The notes: generated from the letters alone by a model not told the origin. Shown: positions 1 to 4,917, counted from the stretch's first letter. The stretch is 5,726 nt of DNA from Spirochaetaceae bacterium UBA4077 (GCA_002383375.1 DFYR01000061.1:16135-21860); one strand, 5' to 3'. Translations and numbers: made by a program.

Positions 1-992
1 GGCCTGGACAGGTACATGGTGTTGGTCTGCTTGATCGACGGATCCTGTCCCTGCAGATAGCTGAAGGAAGCGAAGGGCAGTTCGGGAATCGCGATGAAGG
101 AGAAGTATTTTCCCGTCACCGAGCCCCAGCTGGGCCGTTCTTTTATGATCTGGAGGTTGCCCGCCTTGGGCATTTCGGTCTTTTTCTTGCCTTCCACCTC
201 GAGAATGTACTTTCGGTAATCGGCGTTCTTGGTCAGATGGTCGAAGCGGGGACCGATCTGCGGTCCCACCGAGAGAGTGTAGGCTGTCCCGTTGGTATTG
301 AGCGGGATTTGGGCGCCGTTTTCCCCCTCCAGTCCGATCGCCATCCCAAACAGATACTCCCCGTTGCGGAAGGTATAGGTCTTCCTATAGGTAAAGGGCT
401 TGAGCTCACCGCCTTCGCTGGGTCGAGCGTAAAAAACTCGGGAAAACTGGATTGTCTTTCTGTCGGTATCCAGCCAGGAGACATTCATGAGTTCGCTTAC
501 CGCCGGAGCTCCCGGGGCCCCAAAGGCCAGAGAAATGCCCTGGGATCCCTTCTCTCCGGGAACGATGAGGTCGACAAAGCCATCCTTATCCCTGTGTTCT
601 TTGAGCTGGAGCGAGACGATGTCGCCGCCTGCGTTGCTCAATACAACCTTTAAGAGATCCGTTTCGATCGTATAGCTCGCTTGGGCGACCGGGGCTTCGA
701 CCGAAGACGTCTGGGCCGCGGCCGGAGCCGGCAGGGCCGCTGGGGCGGTCGTTACCGTGGTCGCGGGGGCGAAGGGATCGGCCACGACAGTAGCCGCAGG
801 GGGCGGGCTGCCTGCCGACTCGCCGAGCTGCTGGGTTGTCTGGACGGTACTTTGGGCGCTCTGGGGCGCGGGCGGAAAGAATATGTTCTGGAGCATGAAG
901 CCCACGCCGACAATGACCGTTGAAAGCACCACCGCCAGGATAGTACGCCTTCTTTCTTCCTTGGACTGGGAACCATCGTTAAATATGCTCAT
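1..992 (-). CDS. yidC: Membrane protein insertase YidC, N-terminal part (runs off the left edge)
   Basis: YidC inserts and folds inner-membrane proteins, alone or with SecYEG. The visible 330 residues start at an ATG (990-992) with a basic cytoplasmic stretch (KEERRR, residues 11-16). One membrane segment follows (about 18-39, TILAVVLSTVIVGVGFMLQ), then an Ala/Pro/Thr-rich linker (about 40-105). From about 106 comes the periplasmic P1 beta domain of Gram-negative-type YidC (YTIETDLLKVVLSNAGGDIVSLQL, then YRKTYTFRNGEYLF). The WGSVTGKYFSFIAIP stretch at 289-303 matches the conserved region near the end of P1. The catalytic five-helix core lies beyond the window. The start overlaps the yidD stop by 4 nt (ATGA), so translation is probably coupled. 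A GGGAGG at 1008-1013 lies 15 nt upstream, which is rather far for a standard ribosome site. Identity is secure from the layout and the last position in the rpmH-rnpA-yidD-yidC order; the 3' end is not seen. Confidence 0.93.
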   Translation of the reverse strand, partial: MSIFNDGSQSKEERRRTILAVVLSTVIVGVGFMLQNIFFPPAPQSAQSTVQTTQQLGESAGSPPPAATVVADPFAPATTVTTAPAALPAPAAAQTSSVEAPVAQASYTIETDLLKVVLSNAGGDIVSLQLKEHRDKDGFVDLIVPGEKGSQGISLAFGAPGAPAVSELMNVSWLDTDRKTIQFSRVFYARPSEGGELKPFTYRKTYTFRNGEYLFGMAIGLEGENGAQIPLNTNGTAYTLSVGPQIGPRFDHLTKNADYRKYILEVEGKKKTEMPKAGNLQIIKERPSWGSVTGKYFSFIAIPELPFASFSYLQGQDPSIKQTNTMYLSR

Positions 993-1219
993 GGTACTGG
1001 ATCATAACCTCCCGGATTATGTGGATGACAACGGATGATCCTCCTGAAGGCGAGCCATGTGCCCTTGAAGGGGCCGTATTTGGCTATCGCCTGGTAGGAG
1101 TAGGCAGAGCAGGTTGGATAAAACCTGCAGGACGGGGGAAAAAGGGGTGATATCAGTATCTGGTAAAGTTTTATGAGGGCGAGAAACGGAAGAGAAAGCA
1201 GTTTCTTCAGCACATTCAT
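989..1219 (-). CDS. yidD: Membrane protein insertion efficiency factor YidD
   Basis: A 76-residue YidD-family protein, a small membrane-associated factor reported to help YidC-dependent insertion. The N-terminus is a hydrophobic, basic amphipathic helix (KKLLSLPFLALIKLYQILISPLF, residues 5-27). The family's conserved core follows: PPSCRFYPTCSAY (28-40) and the C-terminal RCHPHNPGGYDPVP (63-76), with cysteines at 31, 37 and 64. Length is typical for the family, which often carries a longer variable tail in other species. The ATG at 1217-1219 overlaps the rnpA stop (ATGA). The TGA at 989-991 overlaps the yidC start in the same way. No strong ribosome site precedes the start, consistent with termination-reinitiation from rnpA. 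The conserved NPGGYD codons contain a Shine-Dalgarno-like GGGAGG that may serve yidC. Confidence 0.95.
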   Translation of the reverse strand: MNVLKKLLSLPFLALIKLYQILISPLFPPSCRFYPTCSAYSYQAIAKYGPFKGTWLAFRRIIRCHPHNPGGYDPVP

Positions 1220-1593
1220 TCAACTAAACCCGCCTTGCGAAAGAGACTGAGCATCAGGGCGGAACAGACTGGAAAGTCCTCGTATCCGGGGTACAGAATA
1301 ACGGCTACATCGAAGCCCTGACGGAAGGCCGTCTTGTTAAGGCGCCAGACCTCCCGGGCTATACGTTTTGCCCGGTTCCGCCGGACAGCCCCTTCAAAGG
1401 AGCGAACCGTAATAAAAACAACCCGGCTCCGCGGAAGGGAATTGCGCGCAACGCGCATAGCCATCCCCTTGCAGGAAAACCGGGCGCCAGTGCGAAAAAT
1501 CCGGTCTATTTCCGACTTCTTCCGAATTTTCTCGGATTTCGGAAAATCCTGTCTCTCTTTCTCCATATCCCCGTCCGGGGACATACGCGTCAA
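1216..1593 (-). CDS. rnpA: Ribonuclease P protein component (RnpA, C5 protein)
   Basis: Protein subunit of RNase P, which binds the catalytic RNA and helps recognise the 5' leader of precursor tRNAs. The family core starts at FPKSEKIRKKSEIDRIFRTG (residues 17-36). It continues with RVVFITVRSFEGAVRRNRAKRIAREVWR, which holds the RNR signature (RRNRAKRIAR, 71-80), and ends with the DVAVILYPG strand (95-103). As drawn, 125 residues begin at a TTG (1591-1593) that overlaps the rpmH stop in the pattern TTGA, matching the other coupled junctions of this operon. Two in-frame ATGs, at 1582-1584 (residue 4) and 1564-1566 (residue 10), are alternatives. The first nine residues are not part of the conserved fold, so the start is uncertain while the identity is firm. 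A 5-bp hairpin (UCCCC-GGAC-GGGGA, 1567-1580) lies just before the third candidate start. The stop overlaps yidD by 4 nt. Confidence 0.95.
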   Translation of the reverse strand: MTRMSPDGDMEKERQDFPKSEKIRKKSEIDRIFRTGARFSCKGMAMRVARNSLPRSRVVFITVRSFEGAVRRNRAKRIAREVWRLNKTAFRQGFDVAVILYPGYEDFPVCSALMLSLFRKAGLVE

Positions 1594-1745
1594 TACTTCT
1601 TCTTTTCGTCCGCGACGGAAAGCTTGACTCTTCCCTTGGCCCTTCTGCGCTTCAGGACAAGCCTGCCGCCCTTGGTGGACATGCGGGCGCGGAAGCCGAA
1701 CTTGCGGTTTCTCTTAGTTCTGCTGGGCTGGTAGGTGCGTTTCAT
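1590..1745 (-). CDS. rpmH: 50S ribosomal protein L34
   Basis: A 51-residue, highly basic ribosomal protein of the large subunit. Translation from the ATG at 1743-1745 gives MKRTYQPSRTKRNRKFGFRA, then RMSTKGGRLVLKRRRAKGRVKLS. This is the L34 pattern KRTYQPS..KR.R..GFRARM.T..GR.VL..RR.KGR. The tail ADEKKKY slightly exceeds the 44-47 residues common in other bacteria; as I recall, treponemal L34 is of similar length. A good AAGGAG ribosome site lies 9 nt upstream. It is the first gene of the rpmH-rnpA-yidD-yidC unit, preceded by its own promoter and a structured leader. Its TGA stop (1590-1592) is embedded in the TTG start assigned to rnpA. Identity is essentially certain. Confidence 0.98.
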   Translation of the reverse strand: MKRTYQPSRTKRNRKFGFRARMSTKGGRLVLKRRRAKGRVKLSVADEKKKY

Positions 1746-1754
1746 GGTAACATG

Positions 1755-1760
1755 CTCCTT
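1755..1760 (-). promoter_or_regulatory. Ribosome binding site of rpmH (AAGGAG)
   Basis: AAGGAG on the minus strand ends 9 nt before the rpmH ATG, an ideal spacing. A second ATG lies only one base after the site (1751-1753) and opens a three-codon frame (ATG TTA CCA TGA). That is too close for normal initiation, so the site supports the rpmH start at 1745. Confidence 0.8.
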
Positions 1761-1767
1761 AACCTAA

Positions 1768-1817
1768 GGCGATACTCCGATCGCCGGTCGATTTCGCTAT
1801 CGATGCCCCGGGGGCAT
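1768..1817 (-). promoter_or_regulatory. Structured 5' leader of rpmH: three consecutive small hairpins
   Basis: Between the predicted transcription start (about 1831) and the rpmH ribosome site, three inverted repeats follow one another on the minus strand. They are ATGCCC-CCG-GGGCAT-like (1803-1817), TCGAT-AGCGAA-ATCGA (1788-1803) and GGCGAT-CGGAGT-ATCGCC (1768-1785). None is followed by a T-run, so they do not look like intrinsic terminators. They may stabilise the mRNA or take part in leader control of L34 synthesis; that role is inference from position only. The repeats themselves are read directly from the sequence. Confidence 0.5.
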
Positions 1818-1837
1818 AACCCGTGGGCAGGCTCGTG

Positions 1838-1867
1838 AGTATAAAACGCTGCGCCCGTCTTCGTCAA
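1838..1867 (-). promoter_or_regulatory. Probable sigma-70-type promoter of the rpmH operon
   Basis: On the minus strand, a -35 box TTGACG (1862-1867) and a -10 box TATACT (1838-1843) are separated by 18 nt. Each matches the consensus at five of six positions. The promoter starts 8 nt after the stop codon of the upstream DUF721 gene and predicts transcription from about 1831, giving a leader of about 86 nt before rpmH. It is the strongest promoter-like sequence I noticed in the window. No intrinsic terminator separates it from the upstream genes, so readthrough from the dnaN-recF side is also possible. Confidence 0.7.
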
Positions 1868-1875
1868 CCATCTGG

Positions 1876-2409
1876 CTATCGTCGAAGATTCTTCCGTATC
1901 TTTTCGAATAGATCCTGAAGCTCGCCGGGGAGGCTCGAGGATGGCGGCGCTGCGGTTGCACCAGCAGGAGCCTTTTGTGGCGCAGCCGTGGCCGCTTCAG
2001 GAGCTTCGGATGCCTCAGTTGTCACCGCATCAGCCGCCGCATTCAAGACCTCATGAGGCGAAGCAGCCCCCGTCGAATCGCTATTCCTGGAGATCCTGTC
2101 AGTACTCTCAGCCTCGCCCAGCCTGAAGGCCAGGCTCCGAACGCCCAGATCGGGAAAACGCCGCTGAATCTCGCCCAGCATCCTGTCCTGCTGCAGCTGC
2201 AGCAGCTGCATCCAACCCTGATGTTCGGTCTCGACGATTAAGACGCCGTGCTTTATCTCAACCGGTCTTGTGTGCGGAGCCAGGCGCGCTCCGGCGATGC
2301 TCTTCCAGGAGCGGTCGAAGAGGGCATAATACTCCCCCTGCTTGACCAGGTCCCGGTCAAAAAAGGCTGAGAGTATCTCAGAGGCGCTTTTGATTCTCGA
2401 ATCGGCCAT
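1876..2409 (-). CDS. DUF721 protein, probable DciA-type replicative helicase loader
   Basis: A 177-residue protein. The first ~100 residues fit the DUF721/DciA family: SASEILSAFFDRD (8-20), then FDRSWKSIAGARLAPHTRPV (31-50), HGVLIVETEHQGWMQLLQL (54-72) and the helix-strand QRRFPDLGVRSLAFRLGE (82-99). Family members in other bacteria load or stimulate the DnaB helicase and stand in for DnaC/DnaI loaders. The location right after dnaA-dnaN-recF agrees with a replication role. That function is inferred from family and context. Residues ~110-160 form an Ala/Pro/Ser/Thr-rich linker, likely disordered, followed by a basic C-terminal helix (GELQDLFEKIRKNLRR, 162-177). I chose the ATG at 2407-2409 because the DUF721 domain begins there and an AGGA lies 7-8 nt upstream. 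The frame stays open upstream, but that stretch is out-of-frame recF. The gene overlaps recF by 32 nt, and its stop is followed at once by the rpmH promoter. Confidence 0.87.
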   Translation of the reverse strand: MADSRIKSASEILSAFFDRDLVKQGEYYALFDRSWKSIAGARLAPHTRPVEIKHGVLIVETEHQGWMQLLQLQQDRMLGEIQRRFPDLGVRSLAFRLGEAESTDRISRNSDSTGAASPHEVLNAAADAVTTEASEAPEAATAAPQKAPAGATAAPPSSSLPGELQDLFEKIRKNLRR

Positions 2410-3550
2410 TGTGCATCCTGTAGACGATGGTATCCCCGTTTTTGTACTCGGTCCACGGCTCTTCGGGCAGGAAGGTAAAAAAGGCCTGGGCGCCCAGGCC
2501 GGGCGGAGGCAGAAGCTCCAGAAAGCGCCGCCGTTTACCCACATCCAGCTCCAGCAGCACATCGTCCAGCAAAAGGATGGGCCAGCGGGATTTCCTTTCT
2601 CCACCGGCAGGTTGAAGCCCCGAGGATCCGCCGTTGTCGTCATAGTCTTCGCCACCTGCCACTGCCGAAGCCTGGATGATCCGTAAAACCAAGGAAAGCA
2701 GGCGAAGCTGGCCGGTAGAAGCCCTATCAGTGAAGCTTCCTTCTTCGCTGGTAAAATCCCAGCGGTCGCGGTGCGGTCCCAGCCTGGTGGTCCCGAAGAG
2801 TATTTCAGACTCTCTTCTGGAGCCTAGGAGGGCTAGGAGGGAATCGAAATCCAGGTTCTTCTGCCAGCTGGGGGAGTAGGCAAGCTCCACGGAGCGGCCC
2901 AGCTTGGAAACGTATTCATAGAGTCTGGAGAAGTCCTTCTGAAAACGCCGGTGGAGCTTCTGGCGTTCTTCCATCAAGGCGAGCCCGAAGCGTATTAGCT
3001 GAGGGTCCAGAACATCCAGCAGGTCGTGGGCGCTCTCCTTGAGCGCGGCGTTGCGCTGCTTGAGAATGCGCTTGTAGGAGCGCAACGACTCTATATAGCC
3101 GGGATAGAGCATCCCCGCGCACTGGTCGAAAAAAAACCTTCGCCGCTCCGGATCGCCGGCGGCGAAGCTGAAATCCTCGTGGCAGAACACCACCGCCGGA
3201 TTGTGGAACACCAGCTCCTTCCTGTCTTTTAAGCTCTTACCGTTAAGCCGGATATCCTTGGTCTGCCCGTCGTAGCGAATGGAAATGCTGTCCTGGAGCG
3301 CTTCGCCGCCGGCTTGCCCCAGAGAATTCCAGGCGGCAGCCAGCCCGAAACCCTGGCTTGCGCCGGCGGGAATCTGCTGATCCACAGCTCCCCTGAAGGA
3401 AGATCCGTAGCAGAGATAGTACAGGGCTTCGAGAAAATTGGTTTTTCCCTGACCGTTCTCTCCGATGAGAAAAATCCGCTCGGCCTTGGTGTCCACCTCG
3501 CTGTCCTCGAGGTTGCGGAATGAGACAAACCGGGCGTACGAAAAAGGCAT
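2378..3550 (-). CDS. recF: DNA replication and repair protein RecF
   Basis: RecF is an SMC-like ATPase that, with RecO and RecR, loads RecA at single-strand gaps. The 390 residues hold a Walker A motif GENGQGKT (30-37), the conserved RecF segment KDRKELVFHNPAVVFCHEDFSFAAGDPERRRFFFD (108-142), LGPHRDRWDF (257-266), an ABC-type signature STGQLRLLSLVLR (278-290), Walker B WPILLLDDVLLELD (323-336) and the DVGKRRRFLELL D-loop region. It is somewhat longer than the usual ~360-370 residues. A Gly/Asp-rich insertion (about 298-322, GGEDYDDNGGSSGLQ and beyond) between signature and Walker B explains part of this. The start ATG (3548-3550) shares one base with the dnaN stop (TAATG), so expression is coupled to dnaN. 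The 3' end overlaps the DUF721 gene by 32 nt. All catalytic motifs are intact. Confidence 0.97.
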   Translation of the reverse strand: MPFSYARFVSFRNLEDSEVDTKAERIFLIGENGQGKTNFLEALYYLCYGSSFRGAVDQQIPAGASQGFGLAAAWNSLGQAGGEALQDSISIRYDGQTKDIRLNGKSLKDRKELVFHNPAVVFCHEDFSFAAGDPERRRFFFDQCAGMLYPGYIESLRSYKRILKQRNAALKESAHDLLDVLDPQLIRFGLALMEERQKLHRRFQKDFSRLYEYVSKLGRSVELAYSPSWQKNLDFDSLLALLGSRRESEILFGTTRLGPHRDRWDFTSEEGSFTDRASTGQLRLLSLVLRIIQASAVAGGEDYDDNGGSSGLQPAGGERKSRWPILLLDDVLLELDVGKRRRFLELLPPPGLGAQAFFTFLPEEPWTEYKNGDTIVYRMHNGRFENQKRL

Positions 3551-4656
3551 TAGTCTATTTGCATCGGCATGACTATGTGGAAGTAGTCTCCGCTGGGCTC
3601 TGGCCGCAGGGTAATGGCCCGGGAAGGATCGCTGAACTCGATGGTGAACGCTTCGGCATCCAAAACCCTCAAGGGTTCTTCTATATACTTATAGTTCAAG
3701 GCGATGGTCGTCTCTCCGCCCGAGTATTCGCAGCCTATTTCCTCTCTGGCAGCCCCGATCTCGCTTTCCTCCGAGGACAGGACAAGACCGTTTTCCGAGA
3801 CGGAAAAGAAGGTCCGGTAGGATTTCTGCTCCACAAAAATAGATACGCGCTTCAGGGCTTCGAGCATATCCGCCTTCTTGACGCTGAAGGAATTCTTCTG
3901 GTTTTGCGGAATAACCTTCTGGTAATTAGGGAACTGCCCCTCGATGAGGACGCTGGAAATCTGGTAATTGTTAAAGCGCAGGAACAGGCTCTTTTCCGTG
4001 ATAGCCAGGTCCAGCATTCCCTCGTCCGAAAGCCGCTTTAATAGAATTCCCAAAACCTTGATGGGAATGATGACCGGCTTAAAATCCGGCAACGTGCCCC
4101 TGGTGTCGCTGCGCACAAAGGCCAGCCTCCTACCGTCGGTGGACACCATGACAAGACTGCCATCCTGGGTCTTTTCCATGTAAACGCCGTTCATGAAATA
4201 CCTGGTCTCGTCGTTGGAAACGGAAAAAATGGTCTGGGAGACCATGCGTCTAAAATCCCGGGAGGGTAGTTGGAAGAACAGATTCTCCTCGGCCCTGGGC
4301 AGCTCGGGGAATTTATCCCCCGAAAGCGACTTGAGCTGGAAGCGTACCTTTTTTTCAGCGGGTTTCAGGATGATTCGTCCGTCGTCCTGCTCGATGGTGA
4401 GGTCCCCGTCGGGAAGGGTGGTTAAAATGCCCATAAGCTTGTCGCAGAATACCGTCAGGGATCCGGGAATAACGTTATCGACGGGTATTGTCGTCTCGAA
4501 ACTAACCTTGACGTCGGTCGCCCGTATGAGAAGGCGAGAGTCGGAAACCTCCAGGTATACGTTGGACATTATTGAAAGGGCGTTTTTAGATGCGATTATT
4601 TCCTGGGCAAAGGCGATTTCACGCAAAAGGCTAGCCTTATCGCAGGTAAACTTCAT
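3550..4656 (-). CDS. dnaN: DNA polymerase III beta subunit (sliding clamp)
   Basis: The ring-shaped processivity clamp that tethers polymerase III to DNA and binds many partner proteins. The 368 residues match the family length and three-domain plan. Recognisable segments are the start MKFTCDKASLLREI, GDKFPELPRAEENLF (113-127), DETRYFMNGVYME (149-161), STDGRRLAFV (172-181), IEGQFPNYQKVIP (238-250) and the C-terminal HIVMPMQID (360-368), whose MPM lines the partner-binding pocket. I prefer the ATG at 4654-4656 over an in-frame GTG at 4669-4671. The family starts at MKF, and AGGGGGA (4662-4668) is placed correctly for that ATG while overlapping the GTG region. It follows dnaA across the 306-bp origin region. 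Its stop overlaps the recF start (TAATG). Confidence 0.98.
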   Translation of the reverse strand: MKFTCDKASLLREIAFAQEIIASKNALSIMSNVYLEVSDSRLLIRATDVKVSFETTIPVDNVIPGSLTVFCDKLMGILTTLPDGDLTIEQDDGRIILKPAEKKVRFQLKSLSGDKFPELPRAEENLFFQLPSRDFRRMVSQTIFSVSNDETRYFMNGVYMEKTQDGSLVMVSTDGRRLAFVRSDTRGTLPDFKPVIIPIKVLGILLKRLSDEGMLDLAITEKSLFLRFNNYQISSVLIEGQFPNYQKVIPQNQKNSFSVKKADMLEALKRVSIFVEQKSYRTFFSVSENGLVLSSEESEIGAAREEIGCEYSGGETTIALNYKYIEEPLRVLDAEAFTIEFSDPSRAITLRPEPSGDYFHIVMPMQID

Positions 4657-4661
4657 GATTT

Positions 4662-4668
4662 TCCCCCT
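4662..4668 (-). promoter_or_regulatory. Ribosome binding site deciding the dnaN start (AGGGGGA)
   Basis: The purine run AGGGGGA ends 5 nt before the ATG at 4656. It lies inside the extra five codons that a GTG start at 4671 would add. This favours the ATG and the family-typical MKF N-terminus. Confidence 0.7.
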
Positions 4669-4692
4669 CACGATGATACTACTCTTAATTTC

Positions 4693-4701
4693 ATTCTAAC
4701 A
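4693..4701 (-). promoter_or_regulatory. Possible extended -10 promoter of dnaN
   Basis: TGTTAGAAT on the minus strand is a TGn extended -10 motif with a hexamer matching TATAAT at five of six positions. It would start transcription near 4686, about 30 nt before the dnaN ATG. No good -35 box stands at the right distance (TTTCAT at 17 nt), as is common with extended -10 promoters. In such AT-rich DNA a chance match is possible. Confidence 0.4.
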
Positions 4702-4757
4702 GAAACGACAAACCAATGAAACAGCGATTCCGGGATTTTTTCGGGCTTTCCGGTTCC

Positions 4758-4802
4758 TAATCTTACTGTATTAGACATATACAAGAGTAATAATAGTAAT
4801 AA
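4758..4802. other. AT-rich segment, candidate DNA unwinding element
   Basis: By direct count 36 of 45 bases are A or T. The segment ends in the trinucleotide run and lies on the dnaN side of the DnaA boxes, where strand opening is expected in a dnaA-dnaN origin. A second, shorter AT-rich patch (about 4829-4858) lies between the boxes. Confidence 0.55.
4788..4802 (+). other. DnaA-trio array (five consecutive trios)
   Basis: On the plus strand the bases read TAA TAA TAG TAA TAA, that is 3'-AAT AAT GAT AAT AAT-5'. All five fit the trio consensus 3'-[G/A]A[T/A]-5' bound by a DnaA filament on single-stranded DNA. A GGG (4803-4805) and a 9-nt spacer separate them from the nearest DnaA box (4815-4823). 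In B. subtilis a GC-rich block likewise separates box and trios. The next triplet outward, GAG, breaks the pattern. Confidence 0.6.
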
Positions 4803-4814
4803 GGGACAATAATA

Positions 4815-4823
4815 TGTGGAAAA
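4815..4823 (-). promoter_or_regulatory. DnaA box, TTTTCCACA (one mismatch)
   Basis: On the minus strand this 9-mer differs from the consensus TTATNCACA only at position 3. It is the box nearest to the trio array and points toward it, so it is the likely anchor from which a DnaA filament would extend. The identical 9-mer occurs in the opposite orientation at 4918-4926. Confidence 0.65.
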
Positions 4824-4859
4824 CGGCAATAATTCTTTGTTTATAATGACTATATATCC

Positions 4860-4868
4860 TGTGGATAA
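4860..4868 (-). promoter_or_regulatory. DnaA box, perfect consensus TTATCCACA
   Basis: This is an exact match to the high-affinity DnaA box, read on the minus strand. It lies in the middle of the dnaA-dnaN gap, 36 nt from the box at 4815-4823 and in the same orientation. It also forms an inverted repeat with the weaker box at 4890-4898. Confidence 0.85.
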
Positions 4869-4889
4869 GTTGCTGAAAACACCTGTTGT

Positions 4890-4907
4890 TATTCCACAGT
4901 TTGCACA
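4890..4907 (+). promoter_or_regulatory. Two adjacent weak DnaA-box-like 9-mers
   Basis: TATTCCACA (4890-4898) and GTTTGCACA (4899-4907) lie end to end. Each keeps the CACA core but has two mismatches to TTATNCACA. Their abutting position between stronger boxes suggests cooperative low-affinity sites, but each could occur by chance. Confidence 0.4.
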
Positions 4908-4917
4908 GGGAAAAGAC

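Noticed and set aside
237..653. Plus-strand open frame of 138 codons antisense to yidC
   Set aside because: The minus strand encodes a continuous YidC P1 domain. The antisense product has no recognisable motif.
1803..1817. GC-rich palindrome considered as a terminator for the dnaN-recF-DUF721 unit
   Set aside because: No T-run follows on the minus strand, and it lies downstream of the rpmH promoter, where it would block rpmH itself.
1876..2655. Longer version of the DUF721 gene starting at 2655
   Set aside because: The extra 82 residues are out-of-frame recF (Trp/Cys/Pro-rich and atypical). The DUF721 domain begins at the ATG at 2409.
3520..4041. Plus-strand open frame of 173 codons antisense to dnaN and the recF start
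   Set aside because: A shadow of GC-rich coding DNA. The minus strand encodes the conserved clamp here, and the translated product resembles nothing known to me.
4657..4671. GTG start for dnaN at 4671
   Set aside because: The extra five codons consist largely of the ribosome site itself, and the family N-terminus is the MKF at 4656.
4842..4847. Perfect TATAAT on the plus strand inside oriC
   Set aside because: The DNA 17 nt upstream (GAAAAC) is a poor -35 box, and transcription would run antisense into dnaA. A chance hexamer is expected in such AT-rich DNA.
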